DNA from: an uncultured Clostridia bacterium
GTDB taxonomy: Bacteria > Bacillota > Clostridia > Lachnospirales > Lachnospiraceae
Reading direction: 5' to 3'
Assembly (NCBI GenBank): GCA_947178015.1
Contig: CAMWWW010000050.1
Coordinates: 1 to 11,004 of the forward strand
Length of the DNA stretch: 11,004 bases
The notes beneath the pieces are model-generated. The model did no database searches. It saw only the letters and a list, made by a program, of their open reading frames with translations, and was not told where the DNA came from. A program made the position numbers and the translations under genes. Of this stretch, positions 1 through 7,411 are shown in pieces (position 1 is the first letter of the stretch; every line of letters begins with the position of its first letter).

Positions 1-118
1 TTCTCAGCACAACCTCATATATACAGTTATCAATGTTCGTGTATCAACAAATTATTACAGAAAATATAGATTGTGGCAACCATTCGTTTTGTGGGCTTAA
101 CCCATCATCTAAAGCTAA

Positions 119-624
119 TGGGATTGCGCCCACATTATTTCAAATAAAGTGATTGATGGAATCAATTACTCTAAAGAAGCACTGGAGAATAATACAGTAT
201 ATTTGCAAGAGATTAAGAAATTTGATGACAATTATGATTGCATGTCTTAGACAGATATTTGGAGTATAATGAAAAAGAATTGGATGCCGAGTATTTATCA
301 GCAATTTATAAGTATGGGGTATTGACAAAAAGTAAGTCTATGTGGAAATCACAGGATGAGTGGCGGTTAGTATCATGTGACAACTTGCTAGCGAATGATT
401 ATAACTGTAAATTTTATCCTATTACCAAAGTATACTTAGGCATGAACATGAAAAATGATCAACAGCGAGAAATCATTGATATATGTAAAAGAAGGGGAAT
501 ACCCTATGTTGGGGTTGTTAGAAATAATGAAAAATATCAGATGACTAATGTGAAGAAAAGTGCGAAGAGTGTATACAATAATTTTTTGGTATATCAAATA
601 TTTCGTAATAATAAAATGAAATGA
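119..624 (+). pseudogene. DUF2971-like protein, frameshifted and 5'-truncated remnant
   Basis: The 3' part is open from about 238 to the TGA at 622-624. It carries the pattern I associate with the C-terminal half of DUF2971 proteins: a basic 'TKSKSMWKSQDEWRL' stretch (about 325-370), then an 'ITKVYLGMNM' strand/turn and a helix ending in IDICKRRG. The reading frame before 238 has a stop at 235-237, and the only start there is a TTG with no ribosome binding site. A second plausible coding stretch (GINYSKEALENN..., 149-247) lies in another frame and ends at TAG 248-250, so one base appears lost between about 235 and 250. Farther left (1-118) all frames have early stops or give no DUF2971-like N-terminus. 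DUF2971 has no established biochemical function. The stop is 15 bases before the next gene, so the two may once have been an operon. A sequencing error could explain the frameshift but not the missing N-terminus. Confidence 0.55.
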
Positions 625-625
625 C

Positions 626-631
626 AGGAGG
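626..631 (+). promoter_or_regulatory. RBS AGGAGG fixing a TTG start
   Basis: A perfect AGGAGG sits 8 bases before TTG 640. The first in-frame ATG encodes residue 29, after the conserved EFK of the AlbA_2 fold, so it is too late to be the start. An in-frame TGA at 622-624 closes the frame upstream. TTG 640 is therefore the start. Confidence 0.8.
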
Positions 632-639
632 GCATATAT

Positions 640-2289
640 TTGACAATAACCCAGTTTGAGCAGGTTCTTTCAAAAGGTGAGAATTTAACCGTTGAATTTA
701 AAACATGGATATATGCTAAGGATATGCGAGAGCGTATTTCTTTAGCTGTAGATGAGCTTGTTGCCTTTGCCAATGCCAAAGGTGGTACGGTTTATATGGG
801 TGTCGAAGATGATGGAACAGTGACAGGCTGTAACAGATATGATGAGCAGAAAATTATGGAATCTATCTATGATAGGACTCGTCCGGCGTTATTTACGGAA
901 ATAGAAGTGATTCGCTATGAGGGAAAAGATGTACTGGCAATAAAAGTTGAGAGGGATGGAACGACATATGCCACTTCAGATGGAAGATGCTTAAAACGAT
1001 TAGGTAAGAATTCAAAACCTTATTATCCGGATGAAATGAGCAATAAGTATGCTTCTGTTCAAAGTCCTGATTTTTCAGGACAGATTTTGGCAGATAGTAC
1101 GATAGAAGATATAAATGCATTGGAGATATATAATCTAAAGGAAAAATTGAAAATACGTGATCCGAAATCTTCTTTACCTGAATTAGAAGATATGTCCTTT
1201 TTGAGGGATTTGGGATTGATAAAAGAAGATGAAGGTGTTGACAAGCTTACGATTGCCGGATTACTTTTTGTGGGTAAAGAGACGGCGATTAACCGATTGC
1301 TGCCGCAGGCAGAAGTGATATATCTTCATTATTCAGCAGGCAATATGGAAGAGTATGATTCTCGATTGGACTTAAAACAGCCGATAATATCTGTGATTGA
1401 CCGTTTAACAGAGAAGATACAAAATACGAATAAAATCGTAAATGTACAGGTTGGGCTGTTTCGATTAGAAGTTGAGGACTTTTCAGAAAAGGTATTTCAA
1501 GAGGCACTCTTGAATGCGTTATCACATAGAGATTATCTGAATATGGGAGCAGTATATGTAAAGCATTATCCGGATAGAATTGTGATTGAAAATCCGGGCG
1601 CGTTTCCGGAGGGAGTGAATGAGAAAAATATAATTACGCATCCGTCCACGCCGAGAAATAAATTGATTGCGGAGACATTACAAAGGCTGAAATATGTGCA
1701 AAGAACGGGACAAGGCGTTGATATTATCTTTCGTGAGATGATTTCTTCAGGGAAACCATATCCGCAGTATCATGCATACAATGAAGCAGTAACGCTGACT
1801 ATATTTAGTGCGATTGATGATGTGAATTTTGTTAAGTTTATTGCTAGCGAGCAAGACAAGCTGCAAAAGATTCTGCCGTTGCCAGAACTAATGATATTGA
1901 GGTATTTGACAGATAATAAAAGAATCATATTGTCGGAGGTTCAGGGATTGACACAGTTACCTATAGCCGAGGCACGAAAAAGCTGTAATAATCTTGTGAG
2001 GGATGGTTTGATTGGATTATCCGGTAAGGAGTATATGCTGACAGCTAAAGTCTATGACGCAATTAAATCGGATGTAGAATACACCCAAGATACCGTGATT
2101 CGATATGTAAAAGCCAAAAGTTTGATAGAGGAATATTTGCAGTCTGCCGAATTTATTACGAATGAAAAAATCCGAGAACTATGTGGATTTACGAGACAGC
2201 AGGCGAGAAGTACTTTGGATAGAATGAGATCTGAAGGAATATTGCGATTGGAAGGGCAAGGACGTGTAGCTAGGTATTATAGAAATTAA
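640..2289 (+). CDS. AlbA_2 (Schlafen-like) domain and GHKL-type ATPase-fold protein with winged-helix C-terminus
   Basis: This is a 549-residue protein. The N-terminal AlbA_2 domain (about 10-135) has the family signature EFK (19-21) and LVAFANAKGG...GVEDDGTVTG (40-63). A GHKL-like ATP-binding module follows: N-box EALLNALSHRDY (288-299), a G1-like ENPG (317-320), HPSTPRN (334-340) and a glycine motif RTGQG (355-359). This is the usual layout of proteins labelled 'ATP-binding protein' or 'putative DNA binding domain' (PF04326 plus HATPase_c_4). The C-terminus looks like two winged helices: about 414-470, and 495-549 with NEKIRELCGFTRQQARSTLDRM. Members are soluble and often called transcriptional regulators; some relatives occur in phage-defence settings, but no substrate is established. 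The length is normal and all motifs are intact, so it is probably functional. It is visibly AT-richer than the arg genes and follows a decayed gene, which suggests acquired DNA. Family placement is confident; the role is unknown. Confidence 0.9.
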   Translation: MTITQFEQVLSKGENLTVEFKTWIYAKDMRERISLAVDELVAFANAKGGTVYMGVEDDGTVTGCNRYDEQKIMESIYDRTRPALFTEIEVIRYEGKDVLAIKVERDGTTYATSDGRCLKRLGKNSKPYYPDEMSNKYASVQSPDFSGQILADSTIEDINALEIYNLKEKLKIRDPKSSLPELEDMSFLRDLGLIKEDEGVDKLTIAGLLFVGKETAINRLLPQAEVIYLHYSAGNMEEYDSRLDLKQPIISVIDRLTEKIQNTNKIVNVQVGLFRLEVEDFSEKVFQEALLNALSHRDYLNMGAVYVKHYPDRIVIENPGAFPEGVNEKNIITHPSTPRNKLIAETLQRLKYVQRTGQGVDIIFREMISSGKPYPQYHAYNEAVTLTIFSAIDDVNFVKFIASEQDKLQKILPLPELMILRYLTDNKRIILSEVQGLTQLPIAEARKSCNNLVRDGLIGLSGKEYMLTAKVYDAIKSDVEYTQDTVIRYVKAKSLIEEYLQSAEFITNEKIRELCGFTRQQARSTLDRMRSEGILRLEGQGRVARYYRN

Positions 2290-2624
2290 TGTGTTTCAAT
2301 GCGTTTTTTATGCGTTCTAAATGTGTTTTTTGAGTGGGAGACGCATTTAAAAACGCATTGAAAGCGAAACAGACGCAATTTGCTTCGTGATAACACCATG
2401 ATAACAAAAATTCCCAAAACGTCAGATACAAGGTGCATATCAAAGAAAAAACCACCGAAAAAGCCATGAAAATTACACAAAATCCCCCGTTTTGCTTGAT
2501 AGTATTCCATTTATCGTTTTGGGGTTTGATGCAGAGGAATATAATTGTAATGCACCAATTCTTCCCAAAGGAAAAGATGGAATGTCTCCACGCACGACTT
2601 GAAAATGGAAGGAGAAATAAAATA
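2290..2624. other. Intergenic stretch without a convincing gene
   Basis: About 335 bases between the AlbA_2 gene and the argG terminator. It holds the inverted repeat at 2294-2363. Open frames on both strands give compositions unlike known proteins. One plus-strand frame (2405-2602, no good start codon or RBS) has a protein-like end (GFDAEEYNCNAPILP) that could be the tail of a decayed gene. No RNA gene was recognised. Confidence 0.5.
2294..2363. repeat. Imperfect inverted repeat, about 22-bp arms
   Basis: The left arm 2294-2315 (TTTCAATGCG, a T-run, ATGCGT) is the reverse complement of the right arm 2341-2363, apart from one mismatch and one extra base next to the A/T run. The loop is 25 bases and itself contains another ATGTGTTTTTT copy. 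It starts just after the AlbA_2 stop codon. It could act as that gene's terminator, although no U-run follows the right arm. It could also be the end of a small mobile element or a recombination site. Confidence 0.7.
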
Positions 2625-2670
2625 GCTCAGATTGCTGTTTATCTATATAGAGTTAGACAGCAATCTGAGC
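2625..2670. terminator. Strong hairpin terminator for argG, probably bidirectional
   Basis: The perfect 14-bp stem GCTCAGATTGCTGT (2625-2638) pairs with 2657-2670. The 18-base loop contains the palindrome TCTATATAGA. In the argG direction (minus) the stem lies 12 bases past the stop codon and is followed by TATTTTATTT. In the plus direction it is followed by a T-rich run (2678-2684 and beyond), so it could also stop transcripts from the AlbA_2 side. Confidence 0.85.
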
Positions 2671-2682
2671 AGAAATGTTTTT

Positions 2683-3903
2683 TTATTTATTTTTCTTCTC
2701 AGCATCCAGCATCGCTCTAACCTTCATAGACAATCCAAAAAGATTAATAAATCCTTCTGCATCGTGGTGATCATAGAGTTCGCCGGTGGTGAAGCTTGCG
2801 AGTGACTCGCTGTATAAGGAATAGGGGGAGGTGGTTCCAGCTTTGATGATATTTCCTTTATAAAGCTTGAATTTCACTTCTCCCGTTACATTTTGCTGTG
2901 TGGACTCGATAAATGCCTGCAACGCCTCTCTAAGAGGAGTAAACCATTTTCCTTCATATACAAGGTCCGCGAATTTTACGGCAACCAGCTTTTTGTAATC
3001 AAGAGTGTCGCGATCCAAAATCAGCTCCTCAAGCTGCATATGAGCTTCCATCAATATAGTGCCGCCGGGGGTTTCGTATACACCGCGAGACTTCATTCCA
3101 ACCACACGGTTTTCAACAATATCAATAATACCGATTCCATGCTTTCCGCCCAGTTCATTTAGCTTGCGGATAATGTCAGACGGCTTCATAGCAGTGCCGT
3201 TCACACTTGTGGGAACACCCTTTTCAAAGGTTAAGGTGACGTATTCTCCCTCGTCAGGTGCCTTTTCCGGCGTTACGCCAAGCACCAGAAGATGTTCATA
3301 GTTTGGCTCATTTGCCGGATTTTCCAGCTCAAGCCCCTCATGGCTGATATGCCACAGATTGCGGTCGCGGCTGTAGCTGCTGTCCGCGGAAAATGGAAGA
3401 TCGATGCCATGCTCTTTGCAGTAAGCAATCTCATCCTCACGTGACTGCATCTTCCAAGTATCATTGCATCTCCATGGAGCGATGATTTTCAGATCGGGAG
3501 CCAAGGCTTTGATGGTTAGTTCAAAGCGCACCTGATCGTTGCCTTTGCCGGTGGCGCCGTGGCAGATGGCAACAGCCTGTTCTTTGCGGGCAATTTCTAC
3601 CAGTCTCTTGGCGATCACAGGTCTTGCAAAAGAGGTGCCGAGCAGATATTTATTTTCATACACAGCATTAGCCTGAACCGTCGGAATAATATAATCATCA
3701 ACAAATTCATCCACGAGATCTTCGATATATAGCTTGGAAGCGCCGGAAAGCTTTGCGCGCTCCTCAAGCCCGTCAAGCTCGTTCCCCTGTCCTACATTCG
3801 CGCAGACGCAGATCACATCATAATCATAATTTTCCTTTAGCCATGGAATAATCGCGGTGGTATCAAGCCCGCCGGAATATGCTAAGATAACTTTCTCTTT
3901 CAT
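2683..3903 (-). CDS. argG: Argininosuccinate synthase
   Basis: This enzyme joins citrulline and aspartate using ATP to make argininosuccinate, the seventh step of arginine synthesis, in the cytosol. The protein is 406 residues, the normal length. The ATP-binding P-loop-like motif YSGGLDTT is at 9-16, the second signature HGATGKGNDQVRFE at 115-128, and the conserved SRDRNLWHISHEG at 178-190. The ATG at 3901-3903 is preceded on the minus strand by AGGAGG (3915-3920) at 11 bases. The gene stands alone: a strong terminator lies downstream and argH does not follow. It is divergent from argC, with which it shares a control region, so co-regulation by arginine is likely. No residues look missing. 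Confidence 0.97.
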   Translation of the reverse strand: MKEKVILAYSGGLDTTAIIPWLKENYDYDVICVCANVGQGNELDGLEERAKLSGASKLYIEDLVDEFVDDYIIPTVQANAVYENKYLLGTSFARPVIAKRLVEIARKEQAVAICHGATGKGNDQVRFELTIKALAPDLKIIAPWRCNDTWKMQSREDEIAYCKEHGIDLPFSADSSYSRDRNLWHISHEGLELENPANEPNYEHLLVLGVTPEKAPDEGEYVTLTFEKGVPTSVNGTAMKPSDIIRKLNELGGKHGIGIIDIVENRVVGMKSRGVYETPGGTILMEAHMQLEELILDRDTLDYKKLVAVKFADLVYEGKWFTPLREALQAFIESTQQNVTGEVKFKLYKGNIIKAGTTSPYSLYSESLASFTTGELYDHHDAEGFINLFGLSMKVRAMLDAEKKNK

Positions 3904-3938
3904 TCTGAAAAATGCCTCCTCATAATATTTTTGTTATA

Positions 3939-3967
3939 AATATACAACAGGAAAAGAAAATATGCAA
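3939..3967 (-). promoter_or_regulatory. Probable sigma-A promoter of argG
   Basis: Read on the minus strand, TTGCAT (3962-3967) is followed after 17 bases by TATATT (3939-3944). The predicted transcript start near 3932 would leave a leader of about 28 bases holding AGGAGG. The match is good, but the DNA is very AT-rich, so chance matches are expected. Confidence 0.5.
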
Positions 3968-4008
3968 GTAGATATTTTGAAAAATAGATATTTAGCTAAA
4001 ATTTCATG

Positions 4009-4037
4009 TTGCATATTATTCATATATAGTGTATAAT
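4009..4037 (+). promoter_or_regulatory. Probable sigma-A promoter of argCJBD
   Basis: TTGCAT (4009-4014), a 17-base spacer and a consensus TATAAT (4032-4037). It would give a leader of about 60 bases to the argC ATG. A competing promoter is TTGCAA (4057-4062), a 16-base spacer and TATAAT (4079-4084), which would start only about 15 bases before the ATG. The first is preferred because candidate ArgR sites overlap it. Transcript mapping would decide. Confidence 0.5.
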
Positions 4038-4043
4038 TATGAA
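4010..4043. promoter_or_regulatory. Candidate ArgR/AhrC operator, two ARG-box-like sites
   Basis: TGCATATTATTCA (4010-4022) and TGTATAATTATGAA (4030-4043) resemble the ARG-box pattern TGnAT-AT-rich-ATnCA. The first is one base short and the second has about two mismatches to the TGTATA...ATnCA form. Their centres are about 20-21 bases apart, the spacing at which paired ARG boxes bind the ArgR hexamer. They cover the -35 and -10 of the preferred argC promoter. The reading is by eye in AT-rich DNA. Confidence 0.35.
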
Positions 4044-4106
4044 ATTGTAAAATAGATTGCAATCGTGAGGATTTCGGTTATAATGGTAGAAGAATGGAGG
4101 GATTGT

Positions 4107-5150
4107 ATGATAAGAGCAGGAATTATAGGAGCGACGGGTTATGCGGGCAATGAGCTTGTAAGGCTGCTTTTGCAGCATAAGGAGGTTCAGGTTGTCTGGT
4201 ATGGTTCGAAGAGCTATATTGATAAGAAATACGCATCGATATATCAAAACATGTTCCAGTTGGTGGATGCTGTCTGCATGGATGATAACATGGAGGAGCT
4301 TGCCGATGCGGTGGATGTGATTTTTACGGCGACGCCGCAGGGGCTTTGTGCGTCTTTGGTGAAAGAGGAGATTTTATCCAAGGCAAAGATTATCGATTTA
4401 AGTGCCGATTTTCGCATTAAGAATGTAAAGGTTTATGAAGAATGGTATGGGATAGAGCACAAGAGTCCGCAATTTATTGAGGAGGCGGTATATGGTCTGT
4501 GCGAGATTAATAGAGAGAAGATTAAAACAGCGAGGCTGGTGGCGAATCCGGGGTGTTATCCGACTTGTTCCTTTCTTTCCGTGTATCCTCTGGTAAAAGA
4601 AGGGGTGATTGATCCAAATACGCTGATAATGGATGCAAAGTCAGGAACCTCCGGCGCGGGGCGCGGGGCAAAGGTCAATAATCTATTCTGCGAGGTAAAT
4701 GAGAATATAAAGGCGTACAGTGTGGCGACGCACCGCCATATACCAGAGATTGAGGAACAGCTTACCTATCAGGCAGGGGTTCCAGTGACAATTAATTTCA
4801 CCCCGCATTTGGTTCCAATGAACCGCGGCATCTTGGTGACAGCATATGCGTCCCTTCGGGATAGAGCGATCTCGGAAAAAGAGCTTAGAGAGATATACAA
4901 CCAGTACTATGAAAAGGAATATTTTGTCAGGGTTCTGGAGCCGGATGTCTGCCCGGAGACGCGCTGGGTAGAAGGCAGCAATTATGTGGATGTGAATGTG
5001 AAGCTGGATGCAAGAACCGGAAGAGTGATTCTGATGGGAGCGATGGATAATCTGGTAAAGGGAGCAGCAGGGCAGGCAGTTCAAAATATGAATATATTGT
5101 TTGGCTTGGAGGAAAGGGAAGGGCTTAAGGCAGTTCCCATGTTTCCATAA
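4107..5150 (+). CDS. argC: N-acetyl-gamma-glutamyl-phosphate reductase
   Basis: This enzyme reduces N-acetylglutamyl-5-phosphate to N-acetylglutamate semialdehyde with NADPH, the third step to ornithine. The protein is 347 residues, normal for the short bacterial form. The nucleotide-binding GATGYAG is at 8-14, the catalytic cysteine Cys150 lies in ANPGCYPT, and the HRHIPEI segment at 209-215 supplies the conserved active-site histidine. The substrate-binding SGTSGAGRG is at 180-188. The start chosen is ATG 4107, with GGAGGG at 4096-4101 five bases before it. An in-frame GTG at 4065 lacks an RBS, adds residues absent from the family and overlaps a possible -10. It is the first gene of the argCJBD operon, and argJ follows after 47 bases. 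Confidence 0.97.
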   Translation: MIRAGIIGATGYAGNELVRLLLQHKEVQVVWYGSKSYIDKKYASIYQNMFQLVDAVCMDDNMEELADAVDVIFTATPQGLCASLVKEEILSKAKIIDLSADFRIKNVKVYEEWYGIEHKSPQFIEEAVYGLCEINREKIKTARLVANPGCYPTCSFLSVYPLVKEGVIDPNTLIMDAKSGTSGAGRGAKVNNLFCEVNENIKAYSVATHRHIPEIEEQLTYQAGVPVTINFTPHLVPMNRGILVTAYASLRDRAISEKELREIYNQYYEKEYFVRVLEPDVCPETRWVEGSNYVDVNVKLDARTGRVILMGAMDNLVKGAAGQAVQNMNILFGLEEREGLKAVPMFP

Positions 5151-5197
5151 TGATAAAAGAAACAGAATCTTTTCGTGTGACGTTTGGGAGGTTATAG

Positions 5198-6418
5198 ATG
5201 AAGAAAATAGAGGGCGGCGTTACCGCTGCAAAGGGATTTCTGGCAGCAGGAGTGTGCGCGGGCATAAAAAAAGACAGAAAAGATATGGCGATGGTATACA
5301 GCGAAGAGCCATGCAAAACGGCGGGAACCTTTACCACGAATCTGGTGAAGGCAGCTCCGGTAAAATGGGATCAGAAGATTGTGAAAGAGTCGGCTTACGC
5401 TCAGGCTGTTGTGGTGAACAGCGGGGTGGCCAACGCTTGCACCGGCAAGCTTGGATACCAGTATTGTGAGGATACAGCAAAGAAAACAGGGGATGTGCTG
5501 GGAATTCCAGCAGACGCTGTGTTGGTGGCTTCCACTGGCGTAATAGGAAAGCAGCTTCCCATGGATCGGATCTTAAAGGGTGTGGAGACTTTACAAACAG
5601 AGCTGCGTGATACCAAGGAGGCGGGGACGCTTGCGGCGGAGGCAATTATGACCACTGACACCATATCAAAGCAGGTCGCTTATGAATTCGAGGCAGGGGG
5701 AAGAACGGCTGTGATCGGAGGTATGTGCAAAGGATCGGGTATGATTCATCCCAATATGGCTACAATGCTCTGCTTTATCACGACGGATGTGGCAATTACA
5801 AAAGAACTTTTGCAGGAGGCGCTCAGCGAGGAGGTTCCAGAGACTTTCAATATGATCTCGGTGGACGGCGATACCTCGACAAACGATACCGTGCTTGTGA
5901 TGGCAAATGGTCTTGCAGAAAATCCTGAGATCACAGAGAAGGGAGAGGCTTACAAGAATTTTCAGGCAGCGCTTCATGAGGTGATGTTGTATTTATGTAG
6001 AAAGATAGCGGGAGATGGAGAAGGAGCGACAGCTTTGTTTGAGGTAAAGGTGATCCACGCAAAAACAAAGGAGCAGGCAAAGGCGCTCAGCAAATCTGTA
6101 ATTACGTCTAATCTTACAAAGGCCATGATCTTTGGCCATGATGCAAACTGCGGAAGAATTCTCTGCGCTATGGGATATGCAGGGGTTTCCTTTGATCCAG
6201 AGATAACCGATCTGTATTTTGAGAGTGCAGCGGGCAAGCTTAAGATTGTAGAAAACGGGATGCCAACGGATTATAGTGAGGAGAAGGCGACAGAGATTCT
6301 GTCAGAAAAAGAGGTGACAGTGATTGCCGATATCAAGGAGGGCAAGGAGAGCGCAACTGCGTGGGGGTGTGATCTTACGTATGAGTATGTGAAGATAAAT
6401 GGAGATTATCGTTCCTAA
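5198..6418 (+). CDS. argJ: Bifunctional glutamate N-acetyltransferase / ornithine acetyltransferase
   Basis: ArgJ moves the acetyl group from N-acetylornithine to glutamate, releasing ornithine and recycling the acetyl group. Many members also use acetyl-CoA for the first step. The 406-residue precursor normally cleaves itself into alpha and beta chains. The site is visible as KGSGMIHPNMATML, with cleavage expected between Ala188 and the nucleophile Thr189. Other family marks are NSGVANACTG (74-83), ASTGVIG (111-117), the conserved Glu275 in GDGEGAT and the C-terminal YEYVKINGDYRS. GEGAT is usually followed by Lys but here by Ala, a small deviation. The start ATG has GGGAGG at 5186-5191, six bases upstream. 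No argA or argE lies in the window, which fits an ArgJ-based cyclic pathway. Sequence alone cannot prove that it accepts acetyl-CoA. Confidence 0.97.
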   Translation: MKKIEGGVTAAKGFLAAGVCAGIKKDRKDMAMVYSEEPCKTAGTFTTNLVKAAPVKWDQKIVKESAYAQAVVVNSGVANACTGKLGYQYCEDTAKKTGDVLGIPADAVLVASTGVIGKQLPMDRILKGVETLQTELRDTKEAGTLAAEAIMTTDTISKQVAYEFEAGGRTAVIGGMCKGSGMIHPNMATMLCFITTDVAITKELLQEALSEEVPETFNMISVDGDTSTNDTVLVMANGLAENPEITEKGEAYKNFQAALHEVMLYLCRKIAGDGEGATALFEVKVIHAKTKEQAKALSKSVITSNLTKAMIFGHDANCGRILCAMGYAGVSFDPEITDLYFESAAGKLKIVENGMPTDYSEEKATEILSEKEVTVIADIKEGKESATAWGCDLTYEYVKINGDYRS

Positions 6419-6424
6419 GAGAGA

Positions 6425-6496
6425 ATGATTGAACAGGAGAATAAAAAGTTTGCGGCAGTGCCGCCGCAGGCAAATACAGATGGCGTACAGAAATGA
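6425..6496 (+). CDS. Possible 23-codon small ORF in the argJ-argB gap
   Basis: An ATG at 6425 opens a frame of 23 codons (MIEQENKKFAAVPPQ...) closed by TGA 6494-6496. The stop overlaps the argB ribosome binding region. Only a weak purine run (AAGAGAG) precedes the ATG. A small hairpin GCGGC-AGT-GCCGC (6452-6464) lies inside. It may be spurious, or it may couple translation into argB. It contains no arginine codons, so it is not an arginine attenuation peptide. Confidence 0.15.
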   Translation: MIEQENKKFAAVPPQANTDGVQK

Positions 6497-6505
6497 GGGA
6501 GAGAG

Positions 6506-7411
6506 ATGGAGCAGAATGGGATGCAGGAATGGCTTGGCAAGGCAGAGGTATTAATAGAGGCATTGCCATATATTCAGCGCTTTAACCGAAAAATTATAGT
6601 GGTAAAATATGGTGGAAGCGCTATGGTTGACGGAGAACTTAAGAAGAATGTAATCAAAGATGTCACTCTGTTAAAGCTAGTTGGCTTTAAGCCGATTATT
6701 GTACATGGAGGTGGCAAGGAAATCAGCCGCTGGGTGGAGAAGGTCGGCATGGAGCCAAAGTTTATCAACGGGCTTCGTGTGACAGATGAGGAAACGATGG
6801 AGATTGCTGAAATGGTGCTTAACCGGGTGAACAAAAGTCTGGTGCAGATGGTTCAGGAGCTGGGCGTGAAGGCAGTTGGCATTAGCGGCAAGGACGGCGG
6901 CCTTCTTCAGGTAGAGAAGAAATATTCCAATGGTCAGGATATTGGATATGTGGGCGAGGTGACAGAGGTGAATCCAAAAGTGATCTATGATCTTCTTGAG
7001 AAGGATTTTCTTCCTGTTATATGCCCGGTTGGTATGGATAAAGAATTTCGTACTTATAATATTAATGCAGATGATGCAGCGTGTGCTATTGCGAGAGCAG
7101 TCCATGCGGAGAAGTTAGCATTTCTTACGGATGTGGAGGGAGTGTATCTAAATCCGGCCGACAAGAATAGCCTGATCTCAGAGCTTGGCATTGAGCAGGC
7201 AAAGGAGTTGATTGGCGAGGGAAATATTGGTGGAGGTATGCTTCCAAAACTGAATAATTGTATTGATGCTATTGAAAATGGTGTGTCGAGAGTGCATATT
7301 TTAGATGGAAGAATTCCGCACTGTCTATTGCTTGAGATCTTTACCAACAAGGGAATTGGAACGGCAATTTTGGGAGAGTCTGAGCCGCGCTATTACAAGG
7401 AGGAGAAATAA
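6506..7411 (+). CDS. argB: Acetylglutamate kinase
   Basis: This kinase phosphorylates N-acetylglutamate with ATP, the second step to ornithine, and in cyclic pathways it is the usual point of feedback inhibition by arginine. The protein is 301 residues. Amino-acid-kinase motifs are VVKYGGSAM (32-40, with phosphate-binding Lys34), the glycine loop IVHGGGKEI (65-73), NGLRVTD (88-94), NADDAA (187-192) and GNIGGGMLPKL (239-249) with a catalytic lysine. The roughly 25-residue helical extension before the first strand and the C-terminal HCLLLEIFTNKGIGTAIL resemble arginine-sensitive hexameric enzymes, so feedback inhibition is inferred. The start ATG is preceded by TGAGGG (6494-6499). The TAA stop touches the argD ATG directly. 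Confidence 0.97.
   Translation: MEQNGMQEWLGKAEVLIEALPYIQRFNRKIIVVKYGGSAMVDGELKKNVIKDVTLLKLVGFKPIIVHGGGKEISRWVEKVGMEPKFINGLRVTDEETMEIAEMVLNRVNKSLVQMVQELGVKAVGISGKDGGLLQVEKKYSNGQDIGYVGEVTEVNPKVIYDLLEKDFLPVICPVGMDKEFRTYNINADDAACAIARAVHAEKLAFLTDVEGVYLNPADKNSLISELGIEQAKELIGEGNIGGGMLPKLNNCIDAIENGVSRVHILDGRIPHCLLLEIFTNKGIGTAILGESEPRYYKEEK

Noticed and set aside
1..151. Open frame from the left edge to TGA 150-152
   Set aside because: It is about 50 codons without family likeness. It could be the tail of a gene outside the window, but nothing here supports that.
2270..2510. Minus-strand open frames of 65-74 codons rich in Phe and Cys
   Set aside because: They cover the inverted repeat and AT-rich DNA, have no RBS, and their composition fits translated T-runs.
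2433..2720. 95-codon plus-strand open frame
   Set aside because: It runs through the perfect argG terminator stem and into the argG 3' end, and its translation has no family-like features or RBS.
4065..4106. GTG start giving a 14-residue longer ArgC
   Set aside because: There is no RBS before GTG 4065, the extension is absent from the family, and ATG 4107 has GGAGGG at the right distance and begins the conserved IGATGYAG fold.
4683..5084. 133-codon minus-strand frame inside argC
   Set aside because: It is antisense to a complete, motif-verified argC. The His-rich composition is the shadow of the coding strand.
5155..5173. AAAAGA...TCTTTT hairpin in the argC-argJ gap
   Set aside because: A 6-bp A/T-rich stem with no T-run after it is too weak to call a terminator or attenuator.
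5331..5645. 104-codon minus-strand frame inside argJ
   Set aside because: It is a Pro/Ser-rich shadow of argJ, and the real gene is unambiguous.
6677..7105. 142-codon minus-strand frame inside argB
   Set aside because: It is antisense to conserved argB motifs, with no RBS or recognisable domain.
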